Below are positions 30,701 through 45,800 of a DNA stretch of 64,000 nucleotides, one piece after another. The DNA lies in assembly GCA_034190875.2 (NCBI GenBank), contig CM067353.1:33819175-33883174 (forward strand), read 5' to 3'. Made by a program: the position numbers and the translations under genes. Under the pieces are notes generated by a model. That model made no database searches, was not told the DNA's origin, and saw only the letters and a program-made list of their open reading frames with translations. Source of the DNA: Urechis unicinctus. Its lineage: Eukaryota; Annelida; Polychaeta; Xenopneusta; Urechidae. The first letter of the stretch is position 1; the number at the start of each line of letters is the position of its first letter.

Positions 30701-33700
30701 TATTGATCGTTGGTAGACGTTGCAACCCCGTCCCTCAACTATCTTGAATACAATATGTAAGAATAACTATTTAGTCACACAAAGGCTGTATTGATCCCTA
30801 ATCTAAGAACATACTTAAATTCACTTATAAAATAGTCCGTTCCTGGTCAGGAATTGTTCAGATGTCACCATTACTTTGTTATATGGACAGCAATAACCTT
30901 CACTATTATGTATTATTGAAAGTACCGTCGTTTGTTGCGTCACATGTGGTCAGGGTATTGAAGATAGCTTTCAAATGTTTGGTCGTTCATTGGTCCATTC
31001 ACGGTATTAAAATGTGTGTCTATACTGGCTTTTCACGAAAGACACTATTATAAAGTTGTCATAGAATTCCATTCTTGATGTCGTAATGATTATGTGATAT
31101 AGATGAAGGAATGAGATCGAGTTATATATCCTCAGATCTGTAATCTTTTATCAATCACAGAATTGCTTCTGGGATAATGCAATGAAAAACATCAGTATTC
31201 TTCCGTGTTGCATAACCGATGTGTAGCCAACTTTAAATTTCACCGAATGTCGCAACTTTGTCTCCGTCAGCGTCAACGTCTTTGCATGATATAAGTTGGC
31301 TGTGTTAAACAGACACACTATTGTTGAACATATGCAGCTCACATGAATAGAGCCACTTCAAAATTGTTTAACCTGAAACTCGGAAGCACTATTAAAACAT
31401 TGTGCGCAGACGCAAATGATGTAATGCTTGTTGTAAATGTGTAGTCACATTGAACGATTGATCATCTTTATAACCAAAGAAAGTGTTTGTACACAAACAG
31501 CATTCTATGCACGAATGGTTGAACAAAATAGCCTGTGTCCCACCAAATACCTTAATGGCAGCATGAGTTAAAGAGTACTTCTTAACTTCATACTTGAATG
31601 GTAGCAACACTTTATTTTAGTTACTATATACTTTTTTGTGCATTTGCACCGGTATTCGTTTGATAAAGAATGCTTCTTACATATTCAGTTATTACGTTTT
31701 ACGCAAAGGAAATAATATAGCAAGAACGTTAGTGCATGGAGAATTAGAGGTTGAAACTTCATGATGTTTGCCGAATCCTAATCATCGCACGTTAATTGGC
31801 TAATACATTGGCATCCAATGACGGCGTAAAGTTGTGATTTTTAGCCACAAATATTGAATAAGGTGTAAGACTCTCTTTGTAAAACACAAGCATGAGTTGA
31901 ATAGGTAATCTGTACCTATGAGGCATACAATCACCTGCATCTGATACCATTTACAGTTGTCTGGCAAGAGCGCTCGGGTGCATGCTTTGTAATCCACATA
32001 ACTGACATGTGATAACCTAAAACCTCCATGGTTAATGCTTGGCTCCATAGAGACAGATCATCACCGCAGTAAATGTCACCATCAAGATCTCCACTCCTGT
32101 TCCTAGGCAATGTACTGAGAATTATAATTGCTTTAAGGTATTGCCGCGGAATAATTGTAGCGGTCGTTTCGCCAAAAAACAATGGCAATTGTTTTATGCT
32201 TGAGTCAGGTCGTGTTTTAGGCTTGATTTTTAATGATTGCTGAACCACCAATAATATCTACCACATTTTCACGCACAGATAAACCATCTCTGAGTGCTAC
32301 CTCTTGTCTTTTATAGGCATTTTACGGGTAATATGTACATGCATAATAAAACAAAATTTCATACTTATTTTAGTAAGCGCCCTTTCTAGGCAATATATAA
32401 TTGTAGTGGTGTATAAATTAATCTCCTAATATGGTTGTTATTCGTCGAATTAAAATATGATCAAGGCGGAAAACCATTGTGTAGAACTGGATACAGAGCA
32501 CTAAATTTCCAAACTTTGTATGTGTTTGTATGTGAATTATATTCGTTTGCTGCTACGACTCGAATGGCAGTGACTGCATCCAAGACAAAGTCGATCACTG
32601 TCAGGTTTCATGTCGCTCTCAAAGGATCTTTTAAGACCCTATTCAAAGATGGGACCATCATTAGACGTGATCACTCAAGGCATGAGAAACCTGTCAGGTT
32701 GTCTGCCGTATAAATCGAAGATGAAACAAAAATAATTCACATAGAATTGAAAAGGATTTTTCTTCATGGGTTGAAATGATACATTACAGCGACGAAATAT
32801 AAAATAGGATTAATTTAGATAACCGTAGGATAATACAGCACGACAGGTACTCGATCAGATCAGCTGCTTCAGTGGCTTAATTTCATTGCTCGGAAATATC
32901 AGGTTACCCTGAAATGATTTTGTATCGACCACAATCTAGCAAGTGCATTGATACCGTGCTTGGCGAAACAACTTTGCGATGGCTGATTTAATTTGTTCTT
33001 CATCTGGCCGAGATGATCCCTAGAGTTGCACAAATTGCTCACCGTCTTGTATTACTAAAAGTAACTTTTACGCAAGTGGTAACAAATGAAAGTTATTCCA
33101 ACAACAAGAAGCAGAAGAATTAATGTCTCCGCCCGTATTGTAAAGGTATTAAACCCAATACGAAGCTTAATAATTCTTGAGAGTGCATCACCAATTGAAA
33201 TACCGGAAACAACCCGAAATACTATGAACCCGGCTGATTAAAACCACGATTACACTGCAAGAAACCTCATATGAAGGAGTCACAGAAAGCAAATAGCCAG
33301 ATTTAGATGGCTTTGAGTAATGCTATTGCACAATTTTGATTTGTAAATTTCAAAAACACGGGGTTTGGAAATGACAAAAAGACAGACGCCGTGTAGGAAA
33401 TATTTAGACTGACAGAAGCATGGAACTTATAAATGCAGTCTTATGCAGACAGAATTAAACGTGGCTTGTTAATGCAGAATCTAAAAAAGAAACTTACTAA
33501 AAGCTACTTGCTACAATGGCGAGGTTATATTGATGACATCGCTAAACAATTTAGTAAAAAGGGCTGGCTGGCTTACGAACAACACCACGCTCTGTGAGAA
33601 CTTGTTGCTTATATCGAGCCAGAAACCATTAGTTACCTCTCTGCGAGTCTTATAATATATAGGCGAAAGCTCCATGAATCAAGTCTCTATTGATTCGTTT

Positions 33701-36700
33701 ATAGCAAACACCCGCAGCTGATGATTACGTTATGTTAATGCAAATGCAACATAGATTATTGTTCTACTAAAAGTATACATGGCCGTTAGGATTGGACGCC
33801 ATGACATCTCGAGGCAATCCCATGGTGTATTGATATGTATACAAGAAGGGCTGCAAATATAAGAAGGGAGGATGAAACCTCGAGGCAATGACTATAAATA
33901 AAGAGATACCGTACTGTTCTTGAAGCAGCCTTGGCCAGAATTACTAAATATATATAACCAATATAACGATCGAATAGAGTTAAAAGCGAATTGACTGTAC
34001 CTGAAGGTAATGGACTCGATTTGTTACAGAACTGCACAAGGGCTTGTAAAGGCAATTATTGGTCTAAATTGATGTTAGGTTAAAAACGCTTGACTTCGAT
34101 ATCACGCCGTTGGTATTGTTTAGTAGCTATCGTGATTCTACTGCTAAAAAGTAGAACTACAAATACGATTACAATCGGTTAGGGAACACAAATCCATTAA
34201 TCATCGCACGTCTCGGCCGGGTAATACGCTTGCTATATACGTATACAGTTTGAAACGTAATTATATTTTCTCATTGTATTATTATGATTCAGAAACCAAA
34301 TTCGTCTCTCTCATTATTCACTGGTAGGTTATACGTAATGGTAGAGTGCTAACTGGTGTAGCCGCACTCAAATGGACCTGAAAAATCACTTGATTAGCTC
34401 AACTGATTCTGAATATCATTTGAATACCCCGGAAATAGAAGTTATATGTGTTTTTTTGGTGATATCCCGACGATTCCGTTCATGTGCATCCGTAATCGTA
34501 AACGGTCCAATAGCATGTCGGACATGTGGGGAAAACATTGACGTCATAGATTTGTAAAGCATGTGCTGAATGCAGCTTGACATGTCAACGAGCCGTCTTG
34601 GGGCTTATAAATCTGATGGATTCACATAAATCATCTTCATTGCTACAACTGCTATCAAATAATGCACCATCGGTTGGACCAGCACCTGATTCCAACCCAC
34701 ATCAATCCGACACATCACTGCCCAAGATACATTCTAATGATTTTAAAGCTAAATGATATCCCATTAATTGTTTCATACTTCGAATAAAACGCACATAATT
34801 GGTCAAGGAAAAACTATGCGTTGATGAATAAGGAAATATATTCGTGCTTCACGCGCTCATTAATATCTTTAAGCGTAATTATTGGAGCAGCATTATGTAC
34901 ATGACGGGTGGGGGTAAAACTAGATGCCCTGTATTTCCTCAACAATATATCACTAGCACTTTGATTACTAAGCACTTTATATTTGTCTTCCTTTGCATGC
35001 TTACAGTGATACTGCAGTAAGTTTTAAACTACGCATTGTTTGGCAAACACATACCAGTTATTGTTTGTTAGTTGCTAACACAGTATTAATACGAAGTTAC
35101 TGGCAAGTAAAATATTAATAGTGTGAGCATTGCTATGTTGTGCTCAAAACATATAAAAACACATGCTGATATATCTTGTCTCTGCATTGGTTAATAAGCC
35201 GTATATATGACTCGTGAGCCATAGATACAAGGCAATAAAACCAACTCAATGGAGCTTAAACTATTACCGTGAGCGACTCAGTACACCGTTTTCCATTAAT
35301 CCTTAATTGGCCTATCGCACCCGAACCTTGAGCCATTCAATTAGGACCACGGCCATTTTCATGCTGCGACCCGATTGATATGAGGCGTTCAAAGACTCTG
35401 CAACTGGCTGTCAAGTCCATAAGTTGACCTGCTCTCAATTATCGCTTAACCACTGACATATCTAATGGCTGCATGAATTATATGCGTCACGCATAACTAT
35501 TGTTGTTTCGTGGATCAAGGGGCAATCAAACGGTTATATTCATTAAAAAAATAGATATTACATACACTACACACGTATAATCATAGCTTAATCATTGTTG
35601 AAAAACAACATATAATATTGTGGCACCATTTTGCTTGAAATAAAGGCTCAAGGATTGCAGAACGCTTTTCCCCAGCTATTGCAAGAATAATGAAAACAGG
35701 AACAGTACGTACCTTACGGAACAATCATATAAATGATTTACGAATGCACTGACCGTTTATCAAGTATTGCATATTGCAAAATTTACTTTAAAATAGTCAA
35801 AGTTGTAGGTGTTAAACACGTTAAGCTCTAACTTTTAATGTTACATAACTTGTAATAATGAACGTGCTATTAGAACCAAATATTCGAAATACCGACACAT
35901 CTATTAGCTAAACACGTTGCGGATTTGATGATAAAAATGCTAAGCGCAGCAGACAATACACTGTAAAATGCTAATATGCTTAGACCATGCCCACGAAAAA
36001 TTGCGAACAAAAACCCTGTCATGTATCAGCTCTAACCTAGTTAGGCCGGGATCAGCAAGTTTTTAACAAAACATTCTACTGTAGATGTCCCATAACTTGG
36101 GCATAATGACCACTAGTATTGCTGAGGTTAAGTAGCGTTAGTAAATTACTGGTATTAGTTGTAATTGGTGCATTTAAATTGCAGTGTTGTTACATTGAAT
36201 AATGTGAAACTAATCTGCCGCAGAATGCAAAGTGCTACAATGCACATACATTATTCAGTAGATCAGAGTACTGGGTGTTGTGAGTTTTGTTGTGTTTATA
36301 GGAGCGATGCCAAATATCCGGAAATACTACATGTCCAGAGATGTATTTTCATTAATGCTTGTTTAATGAAGGCACATTTCATCTGTGGATTGCTAGACAA
36401 ATGTCGACATTCACTCTTAGTGAAAAGTCATCCATACTGTACGAGTCAAACCCATACCAATCTATGCTATAACGTCTGCCGTTTGATTGTTTGGCACGTT
36501 ATAATCACCACCATTGTTCCCACAACAAAACCTGATTATTGGACTACTACCTCATCAAATCCATGCCACTTATTCTATGCCAAAGCGCTCTTGTTTGTCC
36601 TATTCATGGAAGTAGTGATCTTAACCTGATTTTCAGTTTTGTACCCATTTACCCGGACGCCTATTAATTGTTTGGTGTATCCAAACACAATAATCTTAAT

Positions 36701-38017
36701 AATGTTAAACACAGAAACTAATTTAACACAGAATGCGGTTATGCAACATTAATGCGATTTATAACTTAGATTATAACATTTATGCTATACGCTCCGGATC
36801 AGCTTATTAGCATGATCCGTAATTTATACATTACGGCAAAGTATACCGAAAGCTTTAGACAGTGACTTTGTTCTGTTGTACCCTCATTTATTGATGATAT
36901 TGTTGACCTGAGGAGAATCATGCAAATCATTAGAATCGTAGCGCAAATGGCATAATAAGATTTGATTTATAAGGAAATGTCAGTCGCGGTAACGTCGCTG
37001 TGCAACTACAATTATATTTTCTCTTAATTTTTTTGCGCAGTTTGTAATCCTGCGTACGTGAGACTCGACATTCGGCGCTTGGAATGTAAAATTTATTATC
37101 ATAAACGAATGTGTTGGTTAGCTTTATCGAAGTTCAATGGTCAAAATCTACTCCTTTGGCATGACAAAGGAAACATCCCTAGACAAAGGGCTAGACAAAG
37201 GGCTGCCTAATGCGTCTTACCGAACATAATTATCACTTATGATAGACCAGCGTTACTCCTTCGACCAAGTACACAAATACTTTATACACATTGTGGAGCA
37301 TTATTGCATATTCTTGGTTCGTATATTTAGCAAAAGTCTCCGTTCATGCTATCCGTGAACTACTGTGATGATTTAGAGCTGACTCGATCGCCGCCAGCTT
37401 TGCATTAAATCTGTTTTTTGCTGGACTAATCTTATCTTGCAGTTAATCTAAATCCCTTTGCGTGATATGAAATTGTGGTTTGTTTATACTCCTGACCCCC
37501 AAGTCAACAAGCAGGTGCAAATGAGAGGCGTTGTGCTCGGGGCCGTTTAAGAGCAATACTGAGACGCATTTACCGCGTTAAATATATTTTTGCACTATTC
37601 ATTAACCATAAAGGATTCAGCCTTCAGCCATATCAGTCATAGGGTATCCATCTTTATCTGCATTCTTTTCTGTTAGTCGTTACATATATATCCAAGAAAT
37701 GAAAAGGGGAGGAATTACGATTCGTTATTCCCAAAGTGCTAGCTCATAGGTTTATTTGGTACCATAAACGTGTAATTGCTTTTTTAGGGATTCACCCTAC
37801 TAGGATTGCTTCAAGCCTTTTAGATTATAATGATGGATGTCAATGACGCCATCCGTTTAATTTCATCTGCCCCTGAGAACTTCATAACCCTAATCATTTT
37901 CGACATATAGTTGTGTGAATATGACTGGCATCATATAGTCAAAGGCAATGTGCATTTGTGTATTGCTTCGACGTTTTGGTGCATAATAAGACAGCGACAT
38001 CAAGTAGAGGTGATAGA
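27740..38017. repeat. Q2: fullest recent copy of the Q unit
   Basis: The most complete recent copy of Q, about 10.3 kb. It aligns with Q1 and with Q3 (offset about 29,840 to Q3 at its start). It contains the segments missing from Q1 (28,800-29,337; 31,076-32,790) and from Q3 (about 30,410-30,505; about 33,225-34,100). It ends at a junction with E3 near 38,018. No frame longer than about 150 codons exists, and none has a recognisable motif. A recurring small inverted repeat, GCGCC-TTTTATA-GGCG, is seen at about 29,971 and in the other copies. Confidence 0.85.
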
Positions 38018-38194
38018 TTCTTGCATTTGCATCATGTGTAGGAGGCAATAGAAGATTCATTGTCGCTTCGCTGAGGTTGTTGCTGGCTGGCGTGCTGGGT
38101 CGTTGGCCGGGTTATTGGGTGGCTGGTCGTTGACGCTTCTGTGCTGTTTTCCTAGTGTCATGGAAGCTTTGTGGTGGCATATGACCTCTTGTAG
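38018..38194 (+). mobile_element. E3: 3' stub of the E element
   Basis: Only about 175 bases of the E 3' end survive, matching E2 24,748-24,917 and the corresponding part of E1. It starts abruptly within the E sequence after Q2 and runs directly into P2 with the same E/P junction as E2/P1. E3 and P2 were therefore copied as one piece from an E2-P1 type arrangement, and the E part was then truncated. Confidence 0.75.
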
Positions 38195-40923
<2,729 letters not shown>

Positions 40924-40925
40924 TG

Positions 40926-40947
40926 AAACTCACAAGGCTGTTGGGTC
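40926..40947. repeat. Left terminal inverted repeat candidate
   Basis: AAACTC and TTGGGTC separated by nine bases, immediately inside the TA tract. The same two blocks with the same spacing occur in inverted orientation at 57,516-57,537. Confidence 0.4.
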
Positions 40948-40973
40948 TATAAATTAATACGAGGTTATTGGGG

Positions 40974-41201
40974 GACCTCTATTAACCGCATAAGCTGTTG
41001 CAATTATGTTTAATCAATCCCCTTAATTGCTTCATCGTTGACCTACGTATACGTGTATATATATGGAGATAACCTACGCAAAAGCAGATATTCGGCTTGC
41101 CGTTTAGACATTTGTCTTGGGTCTAGACCCAACAAAATAATTGGGTCCGGACCCAATAACATAAACTGAATATATACGGTATGAATATCCATTTTGTTCA
41201 T
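40974..41201. repeat. Left subterminal repeat, copy 1
   Basis: About 228 bases starting GACCTCTATTAACCGCATAA and ending near CCATTTTGTTCATT, repeated in direct orientation at 41,419-41,648 (spacing 445). It contains two palindromes close together, TTGGGTCTAGACCCAA (near 41,119) and ATTGGGTCCGGACCCAAT (near 41,141). Such clustered palindromes are what a DNA-binding recombinase or transposase could recognise; that role is inference. Confidence 0.75.
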
Positions 41202-41418
41202 TTAGATTTTATTTAAAAGTAGATATCACCGCCGATACTCCGCACTTAATGCGAATTTGACCAACGCCCATATACAACCAATACATTAAATTGCGCATGA
41301 GTGGAATCGGATTGATAATTGTTTGCTGGGTCCGTTGCATTTATATGCAAAATGAATTCATGCCATATTCAATCTTACTGGCTTTTCGTAGTGGAACTCA
41401 TAAGAAGACGAAGTCATC

Positions 41419-41648
41419 GACCTCTATTAACCGCATAAGCTGTTGCAATCATGTATTATCAATTCACGTTATTTGCTTCATCGTTGACCTTCGTATACGT
41501 GTATATATATGGAGATAATCTACGCAAAAGAAGATATTTGGCTTGTCGTTTAAACAATTGTCTTGGGTCTATACCCAACAAAATAATTGGGTCCGGACCC
41601 AATTACATAAAAGGAATATATCCGGTATAATTATCCATTTTGTTCATT
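41419..41648. repeat. Left subterminal repeat, copy 2
   Basis: Second direct copy of the 40,974-41,201 segment. The perfect palindrome ATTGGGTCCGGACCCAAT is kept (near 41,587). The first palindrome has one change in its centre (TTGGGTCTATACCCAA). Confidence 0.75.
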
Positions 41649-42560
41649 ATATTGCTCTCCATGATCGTTTTAGAGTGAACATTTGTGCCTCATAGAGTTT
41701 GACAAGTGACCTGTTCTTTTAAACTAAGAACAAGTTTGAAAGGGTTTGGGAGTGGGGGGGTGGGGGTGGTCGGCTGTCGTAACATGACGATAGAACTGAT
41801 AGAACAGGCGAATGCACGGAGTATTGTAAACAAAATGTTCCAAATGGAGGCAATAAGTTATTCCAGATCACCAGAAGTAGTTGCAATAGCTGATAGGAAT
41901 ATACCAAATTCTGAAATCAAGCTAACTAATGAAGTTAATAGTCAATTTGACGGCTCAACAATATAGTCTAGAATGCTATCAACAGGGAGAAATAGCTATG
42001 GAAAAGGTTAAGAACGCCTTGGCTTTCTTCGAACCCTTATAGTTCATAGAGATCAGCAACAATATGTAAAAATAGAAAATTTGAAGCAAGCGTTTGAAAA
42101 CAACGTAGAAACCAAATCAAAACGAACCTAAAGGCATTTACTGCTTTGCACGTTTAAAACTAAGAATCAAGGAAACTATTCGACCCCTAAATTAACAGAC
42201 CCATATAGTTCCATATGATCACACGATAATGGTATTTGTTTACCAGACCCCGAAATTCCACACGTTGGCGATTAAATATATGCCACAGGGCTACAAAATG
42301 GCCGTTTTGAGTCCTACGGAGCCCGTGCGGGCTTTAAATTCGCTCTGCCACTCGGCCACAAACGCCTCAATATGACTTGCTTGAGCAATTATCGACTTAT
42401 TTGTGTTGTAGTGTACGCCTATGGAAGGCTTTGGTTGCACTAAATATACTCGTAGGCATTAGCAAATATGGCATTTAATTATGTGTACATATTACTCCAA
42501 TGACCATAACATTATCATACGCTTCCCAAGCCCTTGACCACGCAAGTGATTTCGATGAAC
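41649..42560. other. Non-coding stretch between left end and gene
   Basis: No convincing coding frame; the 86-codon forward frame at 41,706-41,966 begins in a G-rich run and has no recognisable motif. Near 42,290-42,375, read on the minus strand, TGGCCGAGTGGCAGAGCG resembles the A box of a tRNA-derived promoter, but no matching B box or tRNA fold is visible, so I do not call a tRNA gene. Confidence 0.4.
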
Positions 42561-42574
42561 AAAAATTATCAGGG

Positions 42575-42580
42575 TTTATT
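42575..42580 (-). promoter_or_regulatory. Candidate polyadenylation signal
   Basis: AATAAA on the minus strand, 30 bases beyond the stop codon of the large gene (stop at 42,613-42,611). Position and sequence fit a metazoan cleavage/polyadenylation signal with a very short 3' UTR. This is not proof of use. Confidence 0.4.
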
Positions 42581-42610
42581 CAAGAAAACCTTGCGAACAT
42601 ATGCAATAAA

Positions 42611-42804
42611 TCATGTAGTGCATTTGCCATGTTTCAAATTGTTGATTTTAACCCGTATCTGTGCAAAGGTCCTTCCTGGCAGTAAGTGTGACACCTTCTG
42701 CAAGTCTGCATTATGGACAGATGCTCGCGCATTAAAATGATCCCTAATGACACATGTCTCCTGCTTAGTCCACTTCCTCCGTTTCTTGTCCGTGCCTTCG
42801 CCGT
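42611..42804 (-). CDS. Exon 16: C-terminal Myb/SANT-like domain and stop
   Basis: Acceptor CAG at 42,807-42,805. The exon reads DGEGTDKKRRKWTKQETCVI, then DHFNARASVHNADLQKVSHL and LPGRTFAQIRVKINNLKHGK, ending with a stop at 42,613-42,611. The Trp in the first helix, the spacing, and the LPGRT-x2-QI-x-x-KI recognition-type helix fit a Myb/SANT-like DNA-binding fold. Such a domain at the end of a recombinase-like protein could give sequence-specific DNA contact. Confidence 0.7.
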
Positions 42805-45800
42805 CTGTAACACGAAGTTAGTATCAATAGTATATTACCTTCACACTACACGTCAAAATTCATGTAATTTGATACTGTTTAAAAGTTTCTGAAATAGTCT
42901 TAAAACAGTTTCAGTAAATACCTAACTTATACTTGGAGGTATTGACCTTTAAGGAAGTCGTCCCATGCAATGGTTGACTGAATGGTCATTTGCGATGAAA
43001 CGCATTTGGAAGATAACAGTCATTAGGCAAACAACTAAGACAATTACAATACTGTACCTTTCATGTCACATTTAGTCTTCCTCTTGCGGTGCGCGAGCAG
43101 CTGCCATGATTCTGTAACCAATTAAGTTAATATTGTTGAGGGTGTAGTTGATTCAAAACAGTACGGTATCTGACATGGAGCAATATTATGCAAATTCCTC
43201 AGACAGAGAAACAATCATTCTTTTTATAAGGCAGTAAATATAGTATCGTTTTAGACATGTCTCATCAATAAAATTAGACACTCTGAGTTTTATAATATTA
43301 GCATACCTCTGTCAATATCTTCCTGTTCTTCATCACGGACTTCATATTCTTCTACTGCTTTCGCATCATCATCAACTGAACAAAATTTAGTAGCGGTCAG
43401 GTCATTTGAACACATAAAATTATTGACATTAATGCCTTTGGTGCTTAAATATCAAGACCTGGAACATTTACGCCAAATTGTGGATCAATAAATACCCCCA
43501 ACTGCTTGTGTACTATATACTAGTTATTTATCAGCAAGTAATTATTATCAATTGGGTATCATTGACGTAACCTGTAAATCACTGTAATATGTTGCATTTA
43601 TTTTTTTTTAAATAATCAAATGAGCATTATTCGTTTTGTTGCTGTTGTAAGATTTATACGGTACATTGGATAACATGTTTTCAGTTAATACATATTCCGG
43701 CTAGTTAGAGCATTTTCGGATCAAGCAAATCATTACTACATACCATCATCAGATGAATTACCGCTGTCTTCATTACGGTCATCAACATCATTTTCCTCAA
43801 TACCAGGGAGCTCTACAAAAAGTAAATTAACCAACATTTCAAAAACAACATAACACCATCATCCATATAAACAAAAATTATATTACAGTTAATAATAGTT
43901 ATAAAAATGAAAAACATTAAACAAATAATATATAAAATTGATTGTTTGAAGGCGTTTGATAAATACCTTCAACAGCAATATCCTCTAACCTCTTCCCCTG
44001 CCAGTGATTAACCATCCCCTTGTCGACAGCCAACAAGAGTTGGGAAACCTGTTAACACAAATATAGTAAGAGGCTTTGAACTTAGTGAACATAATTATCA
44101 ATCGGTTATACCATGACAGTTCACACCAAAATTCAATACCACTCTATAAAAATGGTTATAAGTGCGAGGATATGGTCACAATTTCAATATACATTGGAGT
44201 TTCTCTGAGGACAATACCTATCCTTTGAGGTACTACAAACCTTAGTAAGTTCTATGGTTGAATGAGGAAGGCGGTAGTACTCCTTGTGTGTTTTCACATC
44301 ATGACCCAAGTGAGTGGCTAAGCACTCCACTTCCTTTGGTGTCATATCTAAAATCTGAATGATTATAACAGTAGGATCTCAAATAAATATGCAGCGGTAC
44401 CATTGTACTAAAACAAACTGATTTCTCCATGATGACAATCTGAAACACAACTAGTTATAGCCACGCTTCTAAACATGAAACATACTGCGTTAAACTTCAA
44501 AACAATTACCTGTGACACAGTAGTAATATATTTCCGAAGGTTTCCGGAACTTATTCTTTCAGGATGTTTCAGTCCAGGACACTTTTGGGCAAATTCCCTC
44601 AGTTCTGCGCTGCCACTAAGAGGTGTGTCGGAGTTTGCTCGTGCAAATATGTACTGGTTGCTCTCGGCAATACCCACAAGATGCCTGCTTGCATTCAGGG
44701 TGTTGATGGCTTTGACTGAATCTGGGGGGAATAGGACATACGCTTCGATGTTCTTTCTTGACTTGCCAGCTGCTATCATCATGTCCATTCTGAAAATCAA
44801 ATTTGATCAAAAGTTTAATGCAAATAAATATAGATGTAGTTGCACTAGTTTTAGAATATGGCATATTTACAGACCGATCAAAATATTTTACATAAAGAAA
44901 CTACCTGCTTGCTATCAGTTTATCAGTTGGGGACATCGCCATTGCAAATTCTCCAGTAATTTGTTCTGCCCAAGAAGGACGGCTATTATAGTCTGCAACT
45001 TTCAGGTCTTTTACTTCAGCTCGGCGTCGCTTGTTGAAGGTTATCAGCCTACACAGTGTCAACTTGGCTAGCCGGGTCCAATTACTGACACATGGTGCCT
45101 CCTGAAGATGCTCATTCGTCTGCACGATTTCGTCCATGATGAAGTTCCGGTAGGCCACAAGATCTTCAGTGAGAGGAATAGTTCGAATTGCTTCTCTCTT
45201 CTGTTTGTTAATGAGCTTGACACTCACGGAATTAACCCGACAATTCCACTCGCTCTCGAAAAGTTTCTCAAAATTCATAGCCTCTTGTTGCTTCTCATGG
45301 TCATTGCAACGGATAGCTTGGCCAATCTTGATTTGTATGACATGACCGAAAATACTGCCAATATATATTTACTAAGCATGGGAGCTGGAGTTTCTTTTTC
45401 TATGGACATACCTTTTGCACTTTTTTGACAAGAAAATCAAAATAGTCTGGCTTGATCAATTTATCGAGATTGATCATGGGCTTCACTTTTCGTGCCTCGA
45501 ATACTAGAAGACCTAGTGTTCTGGACCCTTGGGCTACTCGATGCATGTCGTTAACCTTCTGGATTTCTTTGGGACCAAGAGATTCCACTCGCAATGCTGC
45601 ATACCGTTTGATGAGTTCGTCATTCATTACGGTTTGCTTCACGGTATCGTCTTGCATCCTTTTTAACATATCACCAACGAGTTGTTCGTGGTCATCAAGC
45701 ATTGCACTAAGCAACAAATGCTTGCCTCTGCGGACAGCATTCTTCGAGATATTTTGGTTTTCATTTTCCCTTTGTCATCATCTTCATCATTATGTTCTTG

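Noticed and set aside
36165-36629. 154-codon forward frame in Q2
   Set aside because: It is broken in the Q0 and Q1 counterparts (near 12,000 and 23,400), has no domain pattern and lies in non-coding repeat.
42290-42375. tRNA-like A box on the minus strand
   Set aside because: There is no B box or cloverleaf; at most a tRNA-derived repeat fragment.
44475-45071. 198-codon forward frame, and 45,452-45,895 forward
   Set aside because: These are antisense shadows of the recombinase exons, which carry clear family motifs on the minus strand.
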